Positions 29,796 through 38,105 are shown, counted from the first letter of the stretch. The stretch is 64,000 bases of DNA from Pseudomonas putida (GCF_028682455.1 NZ_JANHLD010000002.1:992001-1056000); one strand, 5' to 3'. Program-made: numbers and translations. Notes: generated by a model not told the origin, from the letters alone.

Positions 29796-30044
29796 GTTCG
29801 ATCCTTGAACTGTTCGCTGCCGCGCGATGGCTTGCCGCGCCTGAAATCCAAGCCTAGGAGCTGCCCTACCCCTGTCAAGCCGGGTGCAACCAGGCCTTTT
29901 TGCATACCGCATTTGCCGAATGTTCCTACCCATTTGACGGATAGATCATTCAGCTGCCGACGTTTTTCAACCCGGTGGTCGGCGGCAGGGAATGTCGCCG
30001 CGAGTCGCTGCTCGGCCTCACTCAATGGAAAAGGAATGCACACC

Positions 30045-31106
30045 ATGAACTGGAACCGCTCGTTTACCGATCTGATCCGCAACGGCCGCGCCGCGTACTG
30101 GGGCAACTGGACCCTCGACCAGAAACTCAAGGTTGGCTGTGTCGGCTTTGTGTCTCCCGACAATGGCGACTTCACCCTGGTGCAGGAGCAAGCGCCAGGG
30201 CTGACGATCAGCACGCGCAATGCTCCCAACCAATGGAAACTGTCGTCGAGCAATGTCAAGCGCACCCAGAGCAGCGTCACCCTGGACGGCTCGGCCACCG
30301 ACCCTGAAACCGGCACCAAGATCACCGCCGGCACGGAAGTGAAGTGGGATTTCGCCTCCACCGGCTCCATCGCCTCGGAGTTTGGTATCGCCTCGGAGTC
30401 GTACCTGGCCGACCTCACGGTGCTGACCCAGCCGCAGACCCTGCAATGGCTCAAGGACCAGGCGGGGCGCGTCAGCATGGCCTCGAGCAACGGCATCGCC
30501 CAGGGGTTCGGGGTGGTCACCAGCGTGATCTACGCCACCAGCGGGCTCAACGTCGGCTCCCAGGACAACAGCTCGTCGTTCTCGGTCACAGGCTCCGTGG
30601 GCGGTGTCCAGGACCTGTTGGCCAGTGCCGACGCCAAGGGCTCCTACGTGTCGACCAACCAGACCAAAAGCGTCGACCAGCACCTGTGGCCCGACAAGGC
30701 CAGCACGCTGGCCAGCCAGCCGATCCCGATCGCCTACACCTTCGCCTCGTTCGACGGCGACCTGTTGATCCCCAACTGGATCACCCGCCTGGGCGGGCTG
30801 CAGATCCTGTTCAACAACAAGCCCGGCTGTACCTACATCACCGACATCACCCTCGACTACGACACGCCCACCGGCAAGCAGCACCAGTCGTTCAGCCTCA
30901 GTGGCGGCCTGTCGAAAACCGTCGGCAACATCCCACTCAACGCCACCAACATCAGTGCCCAGGTGAAGTTCAAGGGGGTGATGAACAGTGACAACTACAG
31001 CTTCAGCTGGCCGAGCCCGCTGGGCCAGTGGCTGACCGGCAGCCGTGAAATCCAGATGACCGGCGTATGGCCGGGCAAGACGTCGGCCCAGGACCTTCAG
31101 CGCTGA
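30045..31106 (+). CDS. uncharacterised beta-rich protein
   Basis: A 353-residue protein I cannot assign to a family. It has no signal peptide or membrane helix. Composition is rich in Ser, Thr, Gly, Asn and aromatic residues with alternating polar/non-polar stretches (SSSFSVTGSVGGVQDLLASA), suggesting mostly beta structure. Landmarks are AYWGNWTLDQKLKVGCVGFV at the N-terminus and FSWPSPLGQWLTGSREIQMT near the end. The ATG at 30045 is chosen because AAAGGA precedes it at good spacing; ATG 30036 is too close. It is followed 65 bp later by another orphan gene, with a hairpin between, and a strong terminator ends the pair. A secreted or membrane-active toxin-like role is conceivable but unproven. 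Confidence 0.75.
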   Translation: MNWNRSFTDLIRNGRAAYWGNWTLDQKLKVGCVGFVSPDNGDFTLVQEQAPGLTISTRNAPNQWKLSSSNVKRTQSSVTLDGSATDPETGTKITAGTEVKWDFASTGSIASEFGIASESYLADLTVLTQPQTLQWLKDQAGRVSMASSNGIAQGFGVVTSVIYATSGLNVGSQDNSSSFSVTGSVGGVQDLLASADAKGSYVSTNQTKSVDQHLWPDKASTLASQPIPIAYTFASFDGDLLIPNWITRLGGLQILFNNKPGCTYITDITLDYDTPTGKQHQSFSLSGGLSKTVGNIPLNATNISAQVKFKGVMNSDNYSFSWPSPLGQWLTGSREIQMTGVWPGKTSAQDLQR

Positions 31107-31136
31107 CCAGCCTGTCGATCAATCCACTTGCAAGGA

Positions 31137-31157
31137 GGCAGCCCCCGAAGGGCTGCC
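31137..31157 (+). promoter_or_regulatory. intergenic hairpin between two orphan genes
   Basis: GGCAGCCC and GGGCTGCC form a perfect 8-bp stem around CCGAA, with no T-run after it. It sits between the two orphan genes, 14 bp before the second start codon. It could be an RNA-stability or processing element that sets different levels for the two products. Confidence 0.55.
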
Positions 31158-31171
31158 GTGAGGACACGGAC

Positions 31172-31606
31172 ATGTACAACCTGACCGACGATTTTTTTGT
31201 GAAGCACATTCGCCCCTTGGGCGATCACGGCATCATGCCGTTCGTGGAAATGCCGGTGGTCGACGACGACCTGAAGGCGGTCATCCATCGCGCAGGGATC
31301 GTGCTGCAGGCGCGCGTGGAGGAAATGGACCATGAATATCCCAACACAGTGATGTTCATGTACAAGGACACGCTCGAAGACATCGGCGACTTTCTCGGCC
31401 AGCTCGATGCCAGGAACGCGGAGTTCGACTATTCGGGACGTATCAACTGGATCGTGACCTGGAAGGGCACCACCAAGTACGAAGTCATCAAGAACGCCTC
31501 CGGTTTTGGCGGCAATACCAACAATCGCAAGGAGTGCTGCCACTACCGCAAGGCCCACGTCGATCATGCCAGCAGTATCGGCGTGTACGACGCGTTCAAG
31601 CTGTAG
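31172..31606 (+). CDS. uncharacterised protein
   Basis: A 144-residue cytoplasmic-type protein of unrecognised family: acidic in the first two thirds (DLKAVIHRAGIVLQARVEEM, KDTLEDIGDFLGQLDARNAE), then a basic Cys/His-rich tail (NNRKECCHYRKAHVDHASSI). GAGGACACGGAC precedes the ATG at 31172, replacing an open upstream extension. It forms a two-gene unit with the beta-rich protein at 30045, and a strong hairpin terminator follows. The fixed pairing suggests the proteins act together, for example as an effector and partner, but the sequence does not show which. Confidence 0.75.
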   Translation: MYNLTDDFFVKHIRPLGDHGIMPFVEMPVVDDDLKAVIHRAGIVLQARVEEMDHEYPNTVMFMYKDTLEDIGDFLGQLDARNAEFDYSGRINWIVTWKGTTKYEVIKNASGFGGNTNNRKECCHYRKAHVDHASSIGVYDAFKL

Positions 31607-31611
31607 GTGTT

Positions 31612-31640
31612 CGCCCCGGGCCGTGTGGCGGCCCGGGGCG
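31612..31640. terminator. strong GC hairpin between convergent genes
   Basis: CGCCCCGGGCCG and CGGCCCGGGGCG form a perfect 12-bp stem with a TGTGG loop, followed by GTTTC on the plus strand. It lies between the second orphan gene and dpkA, which converge, so it may terminate in both directions. Confidence 0.8.
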
Positions 31641-31652
31641 GTTTCATCCGGC

Positions 31653-32678
31653 CTACCCTGCCATCGCCTGCAACTGCTCGAGCTCCTGCACCGTCAGGCT
31701 CACGCCTTCCTGCTCGCTGGCCTCGCGCTCGCGAAAACGTCGCTCGCCGGGCATGCGGCTCAAGCCCACCGCACGCATCTGCTCCACCAGTTGCCGGCTG
31801 CGCTCGGCAAAGTGATTGCCTTCGGCCTTGGCGGGGTCGATGACGATGATCAATTGCCCGGTCCAGGGTGTCTTCGCGCCGGGGTGCTGCGACCAATCGA
31901 ACTCGAACGAGAAGTTGCCGCCGGTCAATGCCGCGGCCAGCAACTCGACCATCATCGACAGTGCCGAGCCCTTGTGCCCGCCAAAGGGCAGCAGAGCGCC
32001 ACCGTCGAGAATCTTCTGCGGATCACGGGTCGGCTGGCCTTGGCTGTCGACGCCAATGCCATCGGGCAACTGCTCCCCCTTGCGCGCGGCGATCTGCACA
32101 TCGCCATGGGCCATGGCGCTGGTGGCCATGTCGAACACGATCGGGTCGCTCTCGGCGCAGGGCGCGGCAAAGGCAATCGGGTTGGTGCCGAACAACGGCT
32201 GGTGAGCGCCGTGGGGCACCACGCACGTCATGCTGTTGACCACGCTCAAGGCCACCAGCCCCTCTTCGGCAAAGGGCTCTACATCGGGCCAGAGCGCGGC
32301 GAAATGATGCGAGTTGTGAATGGCCAGCACCGCGATTCCGGCACTGCGGGCTTTTTTCACCAGCAGCTCACGGGCAGCTGCCAGGGCGGGCTGGGCGAAC
32401 CCGCCCTGGGCATCGACGCGCACAAAACCGCTGGCTACGTCCGTCACCACCGGTACGGCCTGGCCATCGACCCAGCCGCTGGCCAGGGTCGACACATAGC
32501 CGGGAATACGAAACACGCCATGACTGTGAGCGCCATCGCGCTGGGCGCTGGCGCAGTTGTAGGCAAGGCTGGCGGCCACCGCATCGCTGGTGCCATTTTG
32601 AACGAAGATCCGGTGCAACAAGGCCTGCAAGTCGGCAAAGGCAATTTGCGTGACAGCAGTGTCGGGGCGTGCGGACAT
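31653..32678 (-). CDS. dpkA: delta1-piperideine-2-carboxylate / delta1-pyrroline-2-carboxylate reductase (Ldh-family oxidoreductase)
   Basis: A 341-residue member of the malate/L-lactate dehydrogenase-like family that uses NADPH to reduce cyclic imines, forming L-pipecolate or L-proline. Family features are QRDGAHSHGVFRIPGYV, AVLAIHNSHHFAALWPDVEP, HQPLFGTNPIAFAAP, FDMATSAMAHGDVQIA and LPFGGHKGSALSMMVELLAA. The start MSARPDTAVTQIAF at 32678 is chosen, and the 36-codon upstream extension into the promoter is dropped. It is divergent from an RpiR regulator and a D-amino-acid transport/oxidation operon. That is the context of P. putida DpkA in D-lysine catabolism. Confidence 0.88.
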   Translation of the reverse strand: MSARPDTAVTQIAFADLQALLHRIFVQNGTSDAVAASLAYNCASAQRDGAHSHGVFRIPGYVSTLASGWVDGQAVPVVTDVASGFVRVDAQGGFAQPALAAARELLVKKARSAGIAVLAIHNSHHFAALWPDVEPFAEEGLVALSVVNSMTCVVPHGAHQPLFGTNPIAFAAPCAESDPIVFDMATSAMAHGDVQIAARKGEQLPDGIGVDSQGQPTRDPQKILDGGALLPFGGHKGSALSMMVELLAAALTGGNFSFEFDWSQHPGAKTPWTGQLIIVIDPAKAEGNHFAERSRQLVEQMRAVGLSRMPGERRFREREASEQEGVSLTVQELEQLQAMAG

Positions 32679-32756
32679 CTGAAGCTCCCTTATTGGATTT
32701 GGTATGGGCTGCAGCGCTGGGCAATGCCGGGAACTCTCGCGCAGTGACAGCAAACT

Positions 32757-32797
32757 GTCAAATGTTGACTTGATGACAGAAAACATTCATTTTCTGT
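32757..32797. promoter_or_regulatory. overlapping inverted repeats in the dpkA-rpiR divergent promoter region
   Basis: Within the 150-bp gap, GTCAA-ATG-TTGAC (32757-32769) is followed by a perfect repeat ACAGAAAA-CATTCA-TTTTCTGT (32776-32797). CTGTCA at 32755 also pairs with TGACAG at 32774. The region is markedly AT-rich compared with its surroundings. It is a likely binding region for the RpiR regulator controlling both directions; assignment is by position. Confidence 0.65.
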
Positions 32798-32828
32798 TTC
32801 CAAGTGCAACCGCCTCCGAGAATCGCCC

Positions 32829-33698
32829 GTGAGCCAACCGATCAAGCAACGCCTGGAAAACAGCCTGCATAACGCAGCCGCTTCGGGGCGCAAGATCGCC
32901 AGCTACATGCTCGCCAACCTGACCGACCTGCCGTTCGAAACCTCGGCAAGCCTGGCGGCGAAAATCGGCGTCAGCGAATCCAGCGTCGGCAGGTTCTGCC
33001 GTGCCCTGGGCTACGAGCACCTCAAGGCCCTCAAGCACGATCTGAAGGACGACCTGGGCGATGGTCCCTGGCTGGTCGGTGATCGTTTGCAAGAATTCCG
33101 CCAACACCATGGCAAGGATGCTGCCGGCGTCGCCCGCAGCCTCGAGCAGGAAGTCGGGGCGCTGGTGCGGGTCTATGAATACAGCCGTACCGAGGCCTGG
33201 CAAACCGTCAGCCAGCGCCTGGCACAGCGGCGCAAGGTGTTTGTCGCCGGGTTTCAGACCGAGCGCGGCATCGCCCTGTGCATGACCCACCTGCTGCAGT
33301 ACCTGCGCGATGGCGTGCAGGTGGTCGACGGCAGCGCCGGGCATTTTGGCGACGTGCTGCTGAGCGACCCGGCCGACAGCGCCCTGGTGGTGTTCGAGGC
33401 GCGCCGCTATTCACGCCATGCCCTGACCCTGTGCCGCAAGGCCCGCGAGGCGGGCATCCCGGTAACACTGGTTACCGACACCTTCTGTGACTGGGCCGAT
33501 GCCAACGCCGATGAGGTGTTTCGTATCCCCACCGAATTCAATCTGTTCTGGGAGTCCACCGCGACGATGCTGTCGTGGGTACACCTGATGGTCAACGAGG
33601 TCTGCAAGAAGCTAGGACCGGATGTTGAAAAACGCTTGGAAGCAACTGCCGCTCTACACAACGAATTCGTTGGCTACACGTCAGCGAGCAAACAATAG
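32829..33698 (+). CDS. RpiR-family (MurR/RpiR) transcriptional regulator
   Basis: A 289-residue regulator with an N-terminal HTH_6 domain (SGRKIASYMLANLTDLPFET, SLAAKIGVSESSVGRFCRAL) and a C-terminal SIS-type fold (VFVAGFQTERGIALCMTHLL, ALVVFEARRYSRHALTLCRK). SIS domains usually bind phosphosugars, but this subgroup is found with amino acid ABC transporters. The start is GTG at 32829 with a weak ribosome site. It is divergent from dpkA and 31 bp upstream of the transporter and dehydrogenase genes, so it most likely senses a D-amino acid or cyclic imine and controls both sides. Confidence 0.9.
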   Translation: MSQPIKQRLENSLHNAAASGRKIASYMLANLTDLPFETSASLAAKIGVSESSVGRFCRALGYEHLKALKHDLKDDLGDGPWLVGDRLQEFRQHHGKDAAGVARSLEQEVGALVRVYEYSRTEAWQTVSQRLAQRRKVFVAGFQTERGIALCMTHLLQYLRDGVQVVDGSAGHFGDVLLSDPADSALVVFEARRYSRHALTLCRKAREAGIPVTLVTDTFCDWADANADEVFRIPTEFNLFWESTATMLSWVHLMVNEVCKKLGPDVEKRLEATAALHNEFVGYTSASKQ

Positions 33699-33729
33699 CA
33701 AGAGTGCAAACAACAGATCGAGGTGTGAC

Positions 33730-34488
33730 ATGAAACCCGTTATCCGCTTTGCAGGTGCGTGCGCCCTGCTGCTGGCCGGCATGACTTCGGCCCAGGCCGA
33801 GACCCTCAAGATTGCCACTGAAGGTGCCTACCCACCGTTCAACTATGTCGATTCGGATAACCAGCTGCACGGGTTCGACGTGGATATCACCAAGGCCCTG
33901 TGCGAGCAGATGAAAGTCGAGTGCACCCTGGTCGCCCAGGACTGGGAAGGGATCATCCCGGCGCTGATGGCCAAGAAGTACGACGCGGTGGTGGCCTCGA
34001 TGATCGACACCCAGGAGCGGCGCAAGAAGATTGCCTTCACCAACCACTATTACAAGACCCCGCTGTCGGTCGCCGTGCCCAAGGACAGCGAGATCAGCGA
34101 TGCGCAGACCGACTTCAAGGGCTATACGGTCGGTGCGCAGGCGTCCTCCACCCAGGCCATCTACGCCGAAGACGTCTATGGCAAGGCCGGTGCCGACGTG
34201 AAGCTCTATCCCACCCTCGATGAAGCCAACGCCGACCTCGCCGCCGGGCGCCTGGACGGTGTGATCGCCGACAAATTCCCCCTGCACGAATGGCTGGGCA
34301 AGGCCGGCAAGGACTGCTGCAAGATCCTCGGCGACGTCAACGGCACCAAGGCCGACGCCTCGATCGCCGTGCGCAAGGAAGACAGCGCCCTGCGCGAGCG
34401 CCTGAACAAGGCCCTGGACGAAATCGTCGCCAACGGCACCTACCAGAAGATCGCCAGTCGCTACTTCGACTTCGATATCTACCAGTGA
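33730..34488 (+). CDS. polar amino acid ABC transporter, periplasmic binding protein
   Basis: A 252-residue family 3 solute-binding protein. The signal peptide ends at AQA (MTSAQA-ETLKIATEGAY) and the mature protein begins with the classical TLKIATEGAYPPFNYVD. Other signatures are LHGFDVDITKALCEQM, DWEGIIPALMAKKYDAVVAS and the C-terminal YQKIASRYFDFDIY. Two pairs of cysteines may form disulfides. It is homologous to lysine/arginine/ornithine-binding proteins, which suits a D-lysine or other cationic amino acid ligand. GAGGTGTGAC precedes the ATG at 33730. It is the first transporter gene after the regulator. Confidence 0.92.
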   Translation: MKPVIRFAGACALLLAGMTSAQAETLKIATEGAYPPFNYVDSDNQLHGFDVDITKALCEQMKVECTLVAQDWEGIIPALMAKKYDAVVASMIDTQERRKKIAFTNHYYKTPLSVAVPKDSEISDAQTDFKGYTVGAQASSTQAIYAEDVYGKAGADVKLYPTLDEANADLAAGRLDGVIADKFPLHEWLGKAGKDCCKILGDVNGTKADASIAVRKEDSALRERLNKALDEIVANGTYQKIASRYFDFDIYQ

Positions 34489-34493
34489 TCGAT

Positions 34494-34544
34494 CGCGGGG
34501 CAGGCCCGTTCCCACAGCGTTTGTGGGAACGGGCCTGCCCCGCG
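34494..34544. repeat. REP pair forming a perfect 23-bp hairpin
   Basis: Two REP cores in opposite orientation (34494-34516 and 34522-34544) are perfectly complementary over 23 bp with loop GCGTT. They carry a G-for-A variant in the core (GGGGCAGGCCCG). The position between the binding-protein and permease genes suggests mRNA 3'-end stabilisation, giving more binding protein than permease. Confidence 0.9.
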
Positions 34545-34593
34545 AAACCCCCACCGCCTGTACCGCTCACTCTTCCTGCGAGAGGGTTCGCCC

Positions 34594-35313
34594 ATGCTCG
34601 AACAATTGTCCCTGTTATCTTTCGCCAGTGGCGGCTGGGGCCAGGCCTTGCTGGCCGGCGCCCTGGTAACCATCTCCCTGGCGCTGGCCTGCCTGCCCAT
34701 CGGCCTGCCGCTGGGCCTGGGCATCGCATTGATGGCACGCTCGCCCAAGCGCTTCCCTCGGGCCGTGGCCACAGTATTTTCCACGGTGTTCCGTGGCCTG
34801 CCCGAACTGCTCACCCTGTTGATCATCTACTACGGCTGCCAGATCGCCGCGCAGAAGATCCTCGCCGCGATGGGCTATGAAGGCGAGGTGCTGATCAATA
34901 CCTTCCTGGCCGCGATGATTGCCTTCAGCCTGGTCTTCGCCGCCTTCTCCAGCGAGATCTGGCTGGGCGCCTTCAAGACCGTCGCCAAAGGGCAGTACGA
35001 GGCCTCCCAGGCCCTGGGCTTGAGCAAGGCGACGACCTTTCGCAAGGTGGTGTTTCCGCAACTGGTGCGTATCGCCATGCCGGGGCTGTCGAACAACTGG
35101 CTGTCGCTGCTCAAGGACACCTCGCTGGTCTCGACCATTTCCCTGGTCGACCTGATGCGCCAGACCAATCTTGCGGTCAGCGTCACCAAGGAACCGATGT
35201 TCTTCTACGGCGTCGCCTGCCTGGGCTACCTGCTGTTCTCGGCGCTGTCGGGCCGGGTCTTCGTGTACATCGAGCAGTATTTCAGTCGCCATCTGCGGAG
35301 TGCCCGGACATGA
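34594..35313 (+). CDS. amino acid ABC transporter permease (first subunit)
   Basis: A 239-residue inner-membrane permease of the HisM/HisQ type. It has the family opening GWGQALLAGALVTISLALAC, the segment VFRGLPELLTLLIIYYGCQI, and the EAA coupling loop GQYEASQALGLSKATTFRKV that contacts the ATPase, followed by LSNNWLSLLKDTSLVSTISL. About five helices are expected. It overlaps the second permease by 4 bp (ATGA). Confidence 0.93.
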   Translation: MLEQLSLLSFASGGWGQALLAGALVTISLALACLPIGLPLGLGIALMARSPKRFPRAVATVFSTVFRGLPELLTLLIIYYGCQIAAQKILAAMGYEGEVLINTFLAAMIAFSLVFAAFSSEIWLGAFKTVAKGQYEASQALGLSKATTFRKVVFPQLVRIAMPGLSNNWLSLLKDTSLVSTISLVDLMRQTNLAVSVTKEPMFFYGVACLGYLLFSALSGRVFVYIEQYFSRHLRSART

Positions 35314-36020
35314 GTTTCGATCAACTGCTGGCCCTGGTCCTGGATCCCGACCTGCTGGAACGCTATGGCCCGCGCTTTATCGACGGCCTGCTGGTGACCG
35401 GCAAGCTGGTGGCGATTTCCTTCACCCTGGGCGCCCTGCTGGGCATGCTGCTGGCCCTGGCGCGGCTGTCGAACAGCGTGCTGTTGCAGCGGTTCAGCGC
35501 CGGCTATATCTACTTCTTCCGTGGATCGCCACTGCTGGCCCAGCTGTTCCTGCTGTACTACGGCCTGGGCTCGCTCAAGGGCTTCTGGCAGGACGTCGGC
35601 CTGTGGTGGTTCTTTCGCGACGCCTGGTACTGCACGGTACTGGCCTTCACCCTCAACACCGCAGCCTACCAGGCCGAAATCTTTCGCGGCAGCCTGCTGG
35701 CGGTCGCCCCGGGCCAGTACGAAGCAGCCAAGGCCTTGAGCCTCAAGCGCTCGACCACCTTCTTCAAGGTGATCCTGCCGCAATCGCTGATCATCGCCAT
35801 CGGCCCGCTGGGCAATGAACTGATCCTGATGATCAAGGCCAGTGCAATTGCTTCGCTGGTGACCATCTACGACCTGATGGGCGTGACCAAGCTTGCCTTC
35901 TCGCGCAGCTTCGACTTCCAGATCTACCTGTGGGCCGCCGTGCTCTACCTGCTGATCGTCGAGATCGTGCGCCGCAGCCTCAAACACATAGAAGCCCGAC
36001 TGGGCCGCCACCTGCGCTGA
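35310..36020 (+). CDS. amino acid ABC transporter permease (second subunit)
   Basis: A 236-residue partner permease with GPRFIDGLLVTGKLVAISFT, then FFRGSPLLAQLFLLYYGLGS and the EAA loop GQYEAAKALSLKRSTTFFKV leading to GNELILMIKASAIASLVTIY. The pair of non-identical permeases matches the HisQ/HisM arrangement of cationic amino acid importers. It is coupled to the preceding permease and 26 bp upstream of the D-amino-acid dehydrogenase gene. Confidence 0.93.
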   Translation: MSFDQLLALVLDPDLLERYGPRFIDGLLVTGKLVAISFTLGALLGMLLALARLSNSVLLQRFSAGYIYFFRGSPLLAQLFLLYYGLGSLKGFWQDVGLWWFFRDAWYCTVLAFTLNTAAYQAEIFRGSLLAVAPGQYEAAKALSLKRSTTFFKVILPQSLIIAIGPLGNELILMIKASAIASLVTIYDLMGVTKLAFSRSFDFQIYLWAAVLYLLIVEIVRRSLKHIEARLGRHLR

Positions 36021-36046
36021 TTGCCTGCTCTGTGAGGACCGTTCCA

Positions 36047-37288
36047 ATGCATTGTCAAACCATCGTTCTGGGCGCCGGGATCGTCGGCGTCAGCACGGCC
36101 CTTCACCTGCAGGCCCGCGGGCGCAAGGTCATCCTTATCGACCGCGACGAGCCGGGCAGCGGCACCAGCCATGGCAACGCCGGGCTGATCGAACGCTCGA
36201 GCGTCATTCCCTATGCCTTCCCGCGGGAGCTGGCGAGCCTGCTGCGCTACGGCCTCAATCGTCAGTCCGACGTGCGCTACAGCCTGACCCACGTGACGAA
36301 GATCGCCCCCTGGCTGTTCAAGTACTGGCAGAACTCCTCCGCCGCGGGCCTCGCCGTGGCGACCCGGGCCATGCTGCCCCTGGTGGAGCGCTGCGTGGAA
36401 GAACACGACGCCTTGATCGAAGCCGCAGGCCTGGGCGAACTGGTCAAGGCCAACGGTTGGATCGAGGTGTTTCGCAACGACGCCGCCTTCACCAGGGCCA
36501 AGGCCGACGCCCATGCGCTCAAGCCATACGGCCTGGGCTACGAGATTCTGGATCGCGCGCAACTGCAGGCACGTGAAGCGGATCTTACCGACGGCGTGGT
36601 CGGCGGCATCCACTGGCTCGACCCCAAGACCGTCACCAGCCCCGGTGCCCTGACCCGTGGCTATGCAGCCCTGTTCGTCAAGCGCGGTGGCCAGTTCATC
36701 CACGGCGATGCCCGCACCCTGCGCCAGATCGACAGCGAATGGCAGGTGGGCAGCCGCCATGGCCCGATCACCGCGCCAGAGGTGGTCGTCGCCCTTGGCC
36801 CGCAGGCGGGCGACCTGTTCAAGCCGTTGGGCTACCGCATTCCGCTGGAAATCAAGCGCGGCTACCACATGCACTACCAGGGCCGCGACGGCGCCCAGCT
36901 CAAGCACTCGATCTGCGATGGCCAGGGCGGGTATGTACTGGCGCCCATGGCCCAGGGCATTCGCCTGACCACCGGCATCGAGTTCGCTGCCAGCAGCGAT
37001 GCCGCCAACGAAATCCAGCTGCAGCGCTGCGAAACCCTTGCCCGCAGGATCTTTCCGCTGGGCCAGCGCCTGGACGCCCAACCCTGGCTGGGCAGACGCC
37101 CCTGCCTGCCCGACATGCGCCCGGTCATCGGCCCGGCCGCTCGGCACAAGGGCCTGTGGTTCAACTTCGGCCACGCCCACCACGGCCTGACTCTGGGCCC
37201 GGTCAGCGGCCGCCTGTTGGCCGAGATGATGACCGGCGAACGCACCTTCACCGACCCTGCGCCCTACAGCGCGGCACGCTTCAATTGA
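36047..37288 (+). CDS. amaD: FAD-dependent D-amino-acid dehydrogenase, probable AmaD
   Basis: A 413-residue DadA-like oxidoreductase. The N-terminal dinucleotide-binding motif is IVLGAGIVGVSTALHLQARG, followed by VILIDRDEPGSGTSHGNAGL, the motif typical of D-amino-acid dehydrogenases. The C-terminal FAD motif region is PWLGRRPCLPDMRPVIGPAA with FNFGHAHHGLTLGPVSGRLL. GAGGACC precedes the ATG at 36047. Located inside the transporter operon, it probably oxidises the imported D-amino acid. With D-lysine the product cyclises to delta1-piperideine-2-carboxylate, the substrate of DpkA. The specificity is inferred from context. Confidence 0.87.
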   Translation: MHCQTIVLGAGIVGVSTALHLQARGRKVILIDRDEPGSGTSHGNAGLIERSSVIPYAFPRELASLLRYGLNRQSDVRYSLTHVTKIAPWLFKYWQNSSAAGLAVATRAMLPLVERCVEEHDALIEAAGLGELVKANGWIEVFRNDAAFTRAKADAHALKPYGLGYEILDRAQLQAREADLTDGVVGGIHWLDPKTVTSPGALTRGYAALFVKRGGQFIHGDARTLRQIDSEWQVGSRHGPITAPEVVVALGPQAGDLFKPLGYRIPLEIKRGYHMHYQGRDGAQLKHSICDGQGGYVLAPMAQGIRLTTGIEFAASSDAANEIQLQRCETLARRIFPLGQRLDAQPWLGRRPCLPDMRPVIGPAARHKGLWFNFGHAHHGLTLGPVSGRLLAEMMTGERTFTDPAPYSAARFN

Positions 37289-37306
37289 TCGCGGGAGAAT
37301 AACAAC

Positions 37307-38095
37307 ATGACCGCTTCACTGAGCCTTGCTTCCAGCCACCCTGCCCCGCAAACCGACCCGCGCAAAGTCGTGGTGCGTATCGAGGGGTTGAACAAGCACT
37401 ACGGCGCCTTCCATGTACTGCGCGACATCAACCTCAACGTGCGCGAGGGCGAACGGATCGTCCTGTGCGGGCCTTCGGGGTCGGGCAAGTCCACCTTGAT
37501 TCGCTGCATCAACCGCCTGGAGATCGCCGAGCACGGCAGCATCCGGGTCAACGACACCGACCTTGCCCTGACCACCCGTGAAGCGGGCCAGGTGCGCAGT
37601 GAAATCGGCATGGTGTTCCAGCACTTCAACCTGTTCCCGCACATGAGCGTGCTGGACAACTGCACCCTGGCGCCCATGACTGTGCGCGGCCTGTCGCGCA
37701 AGGAGGCCGAGGAGCGTGCGCGGTTCTACTTGAACAAGGTGGGCATCGAGAATCAGGCCGGCAAATACCCCAGCCAGCTTTCCGGTGGCCAGCAGCAACG
37801 GGTGGCCATTGCCCGGGCGCTGTGCATGAAACCCAAGATCATGCTGTTCGACGAGCCGACCTCGGCGCTGGACCCGGAAATGGTCGCCGAAGTGCTGGAT
37901 GTGCTGGTGAAACTGGCTGACACCGGCATGACCATGCTGTGCGTGACCCATGAGATGGGCTTTGCCCGGCAAGTGGCCGAACGCGTGCTGTTCCTGGATG
38001 GCGGGCAGATCATCGAGGATGCAAGCCCCGAGGCGTTCTTCAACAACCCGCAGAGTGCGCGGGCCAAGGGGTTTCTTGCGCAGATCCTGCACTGA
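37307..38095 (+). CDS. amino acid ABC transporter ATP-binding protein
   Basis: A 262-residue ATPase completing the importer. Walker A is CGPSGSGKSTLIRCINRLE, the signature is SQLSGGQQQRVAIARAL, Walker B is IMLFDEPTSALDPEMV, and the switch histidine lies in LCVTHEMGFARQVAERV. It is closest to the GlnQ/HisP type. It lies 18 bp after the dehydrogenase gene and ends the operon, with a REP hairpin directly after its stop codon. Confidence 0.95.
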   Translation: MTASLSLASSHPAPQTDPRKVVVRIEGLNKHYGAFHVLRDINLNVREGERIVLCGPSGSGKSTLIRCINRLEIAEHGSIRVNDTDLALTTREAGQVRSEIGMVFQHFNLFPHMSVLDNCTLAPMTVRGLSRKEAEERARFYLNKVGIENQAGKYPSQLSGGQQQRVAIARALCMKPKIMLFDEPTSALDPEMVAEVLDVLVKLADTGMTMLCVTHEMGFARQVAERVLFLDGGQIIEDASPEAFFNNPQSARAKGFLAQILH

Positions 38096-38105
38096 CCGAT
38101 GCAAC

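Noticed and set aside
29341..31606. Insertion sequence or prophage remnant as explanation for the orphan group
   Set aside because: No transposase, integrase, terminal inverted repeats or target-site duplication could be seen at the edges.
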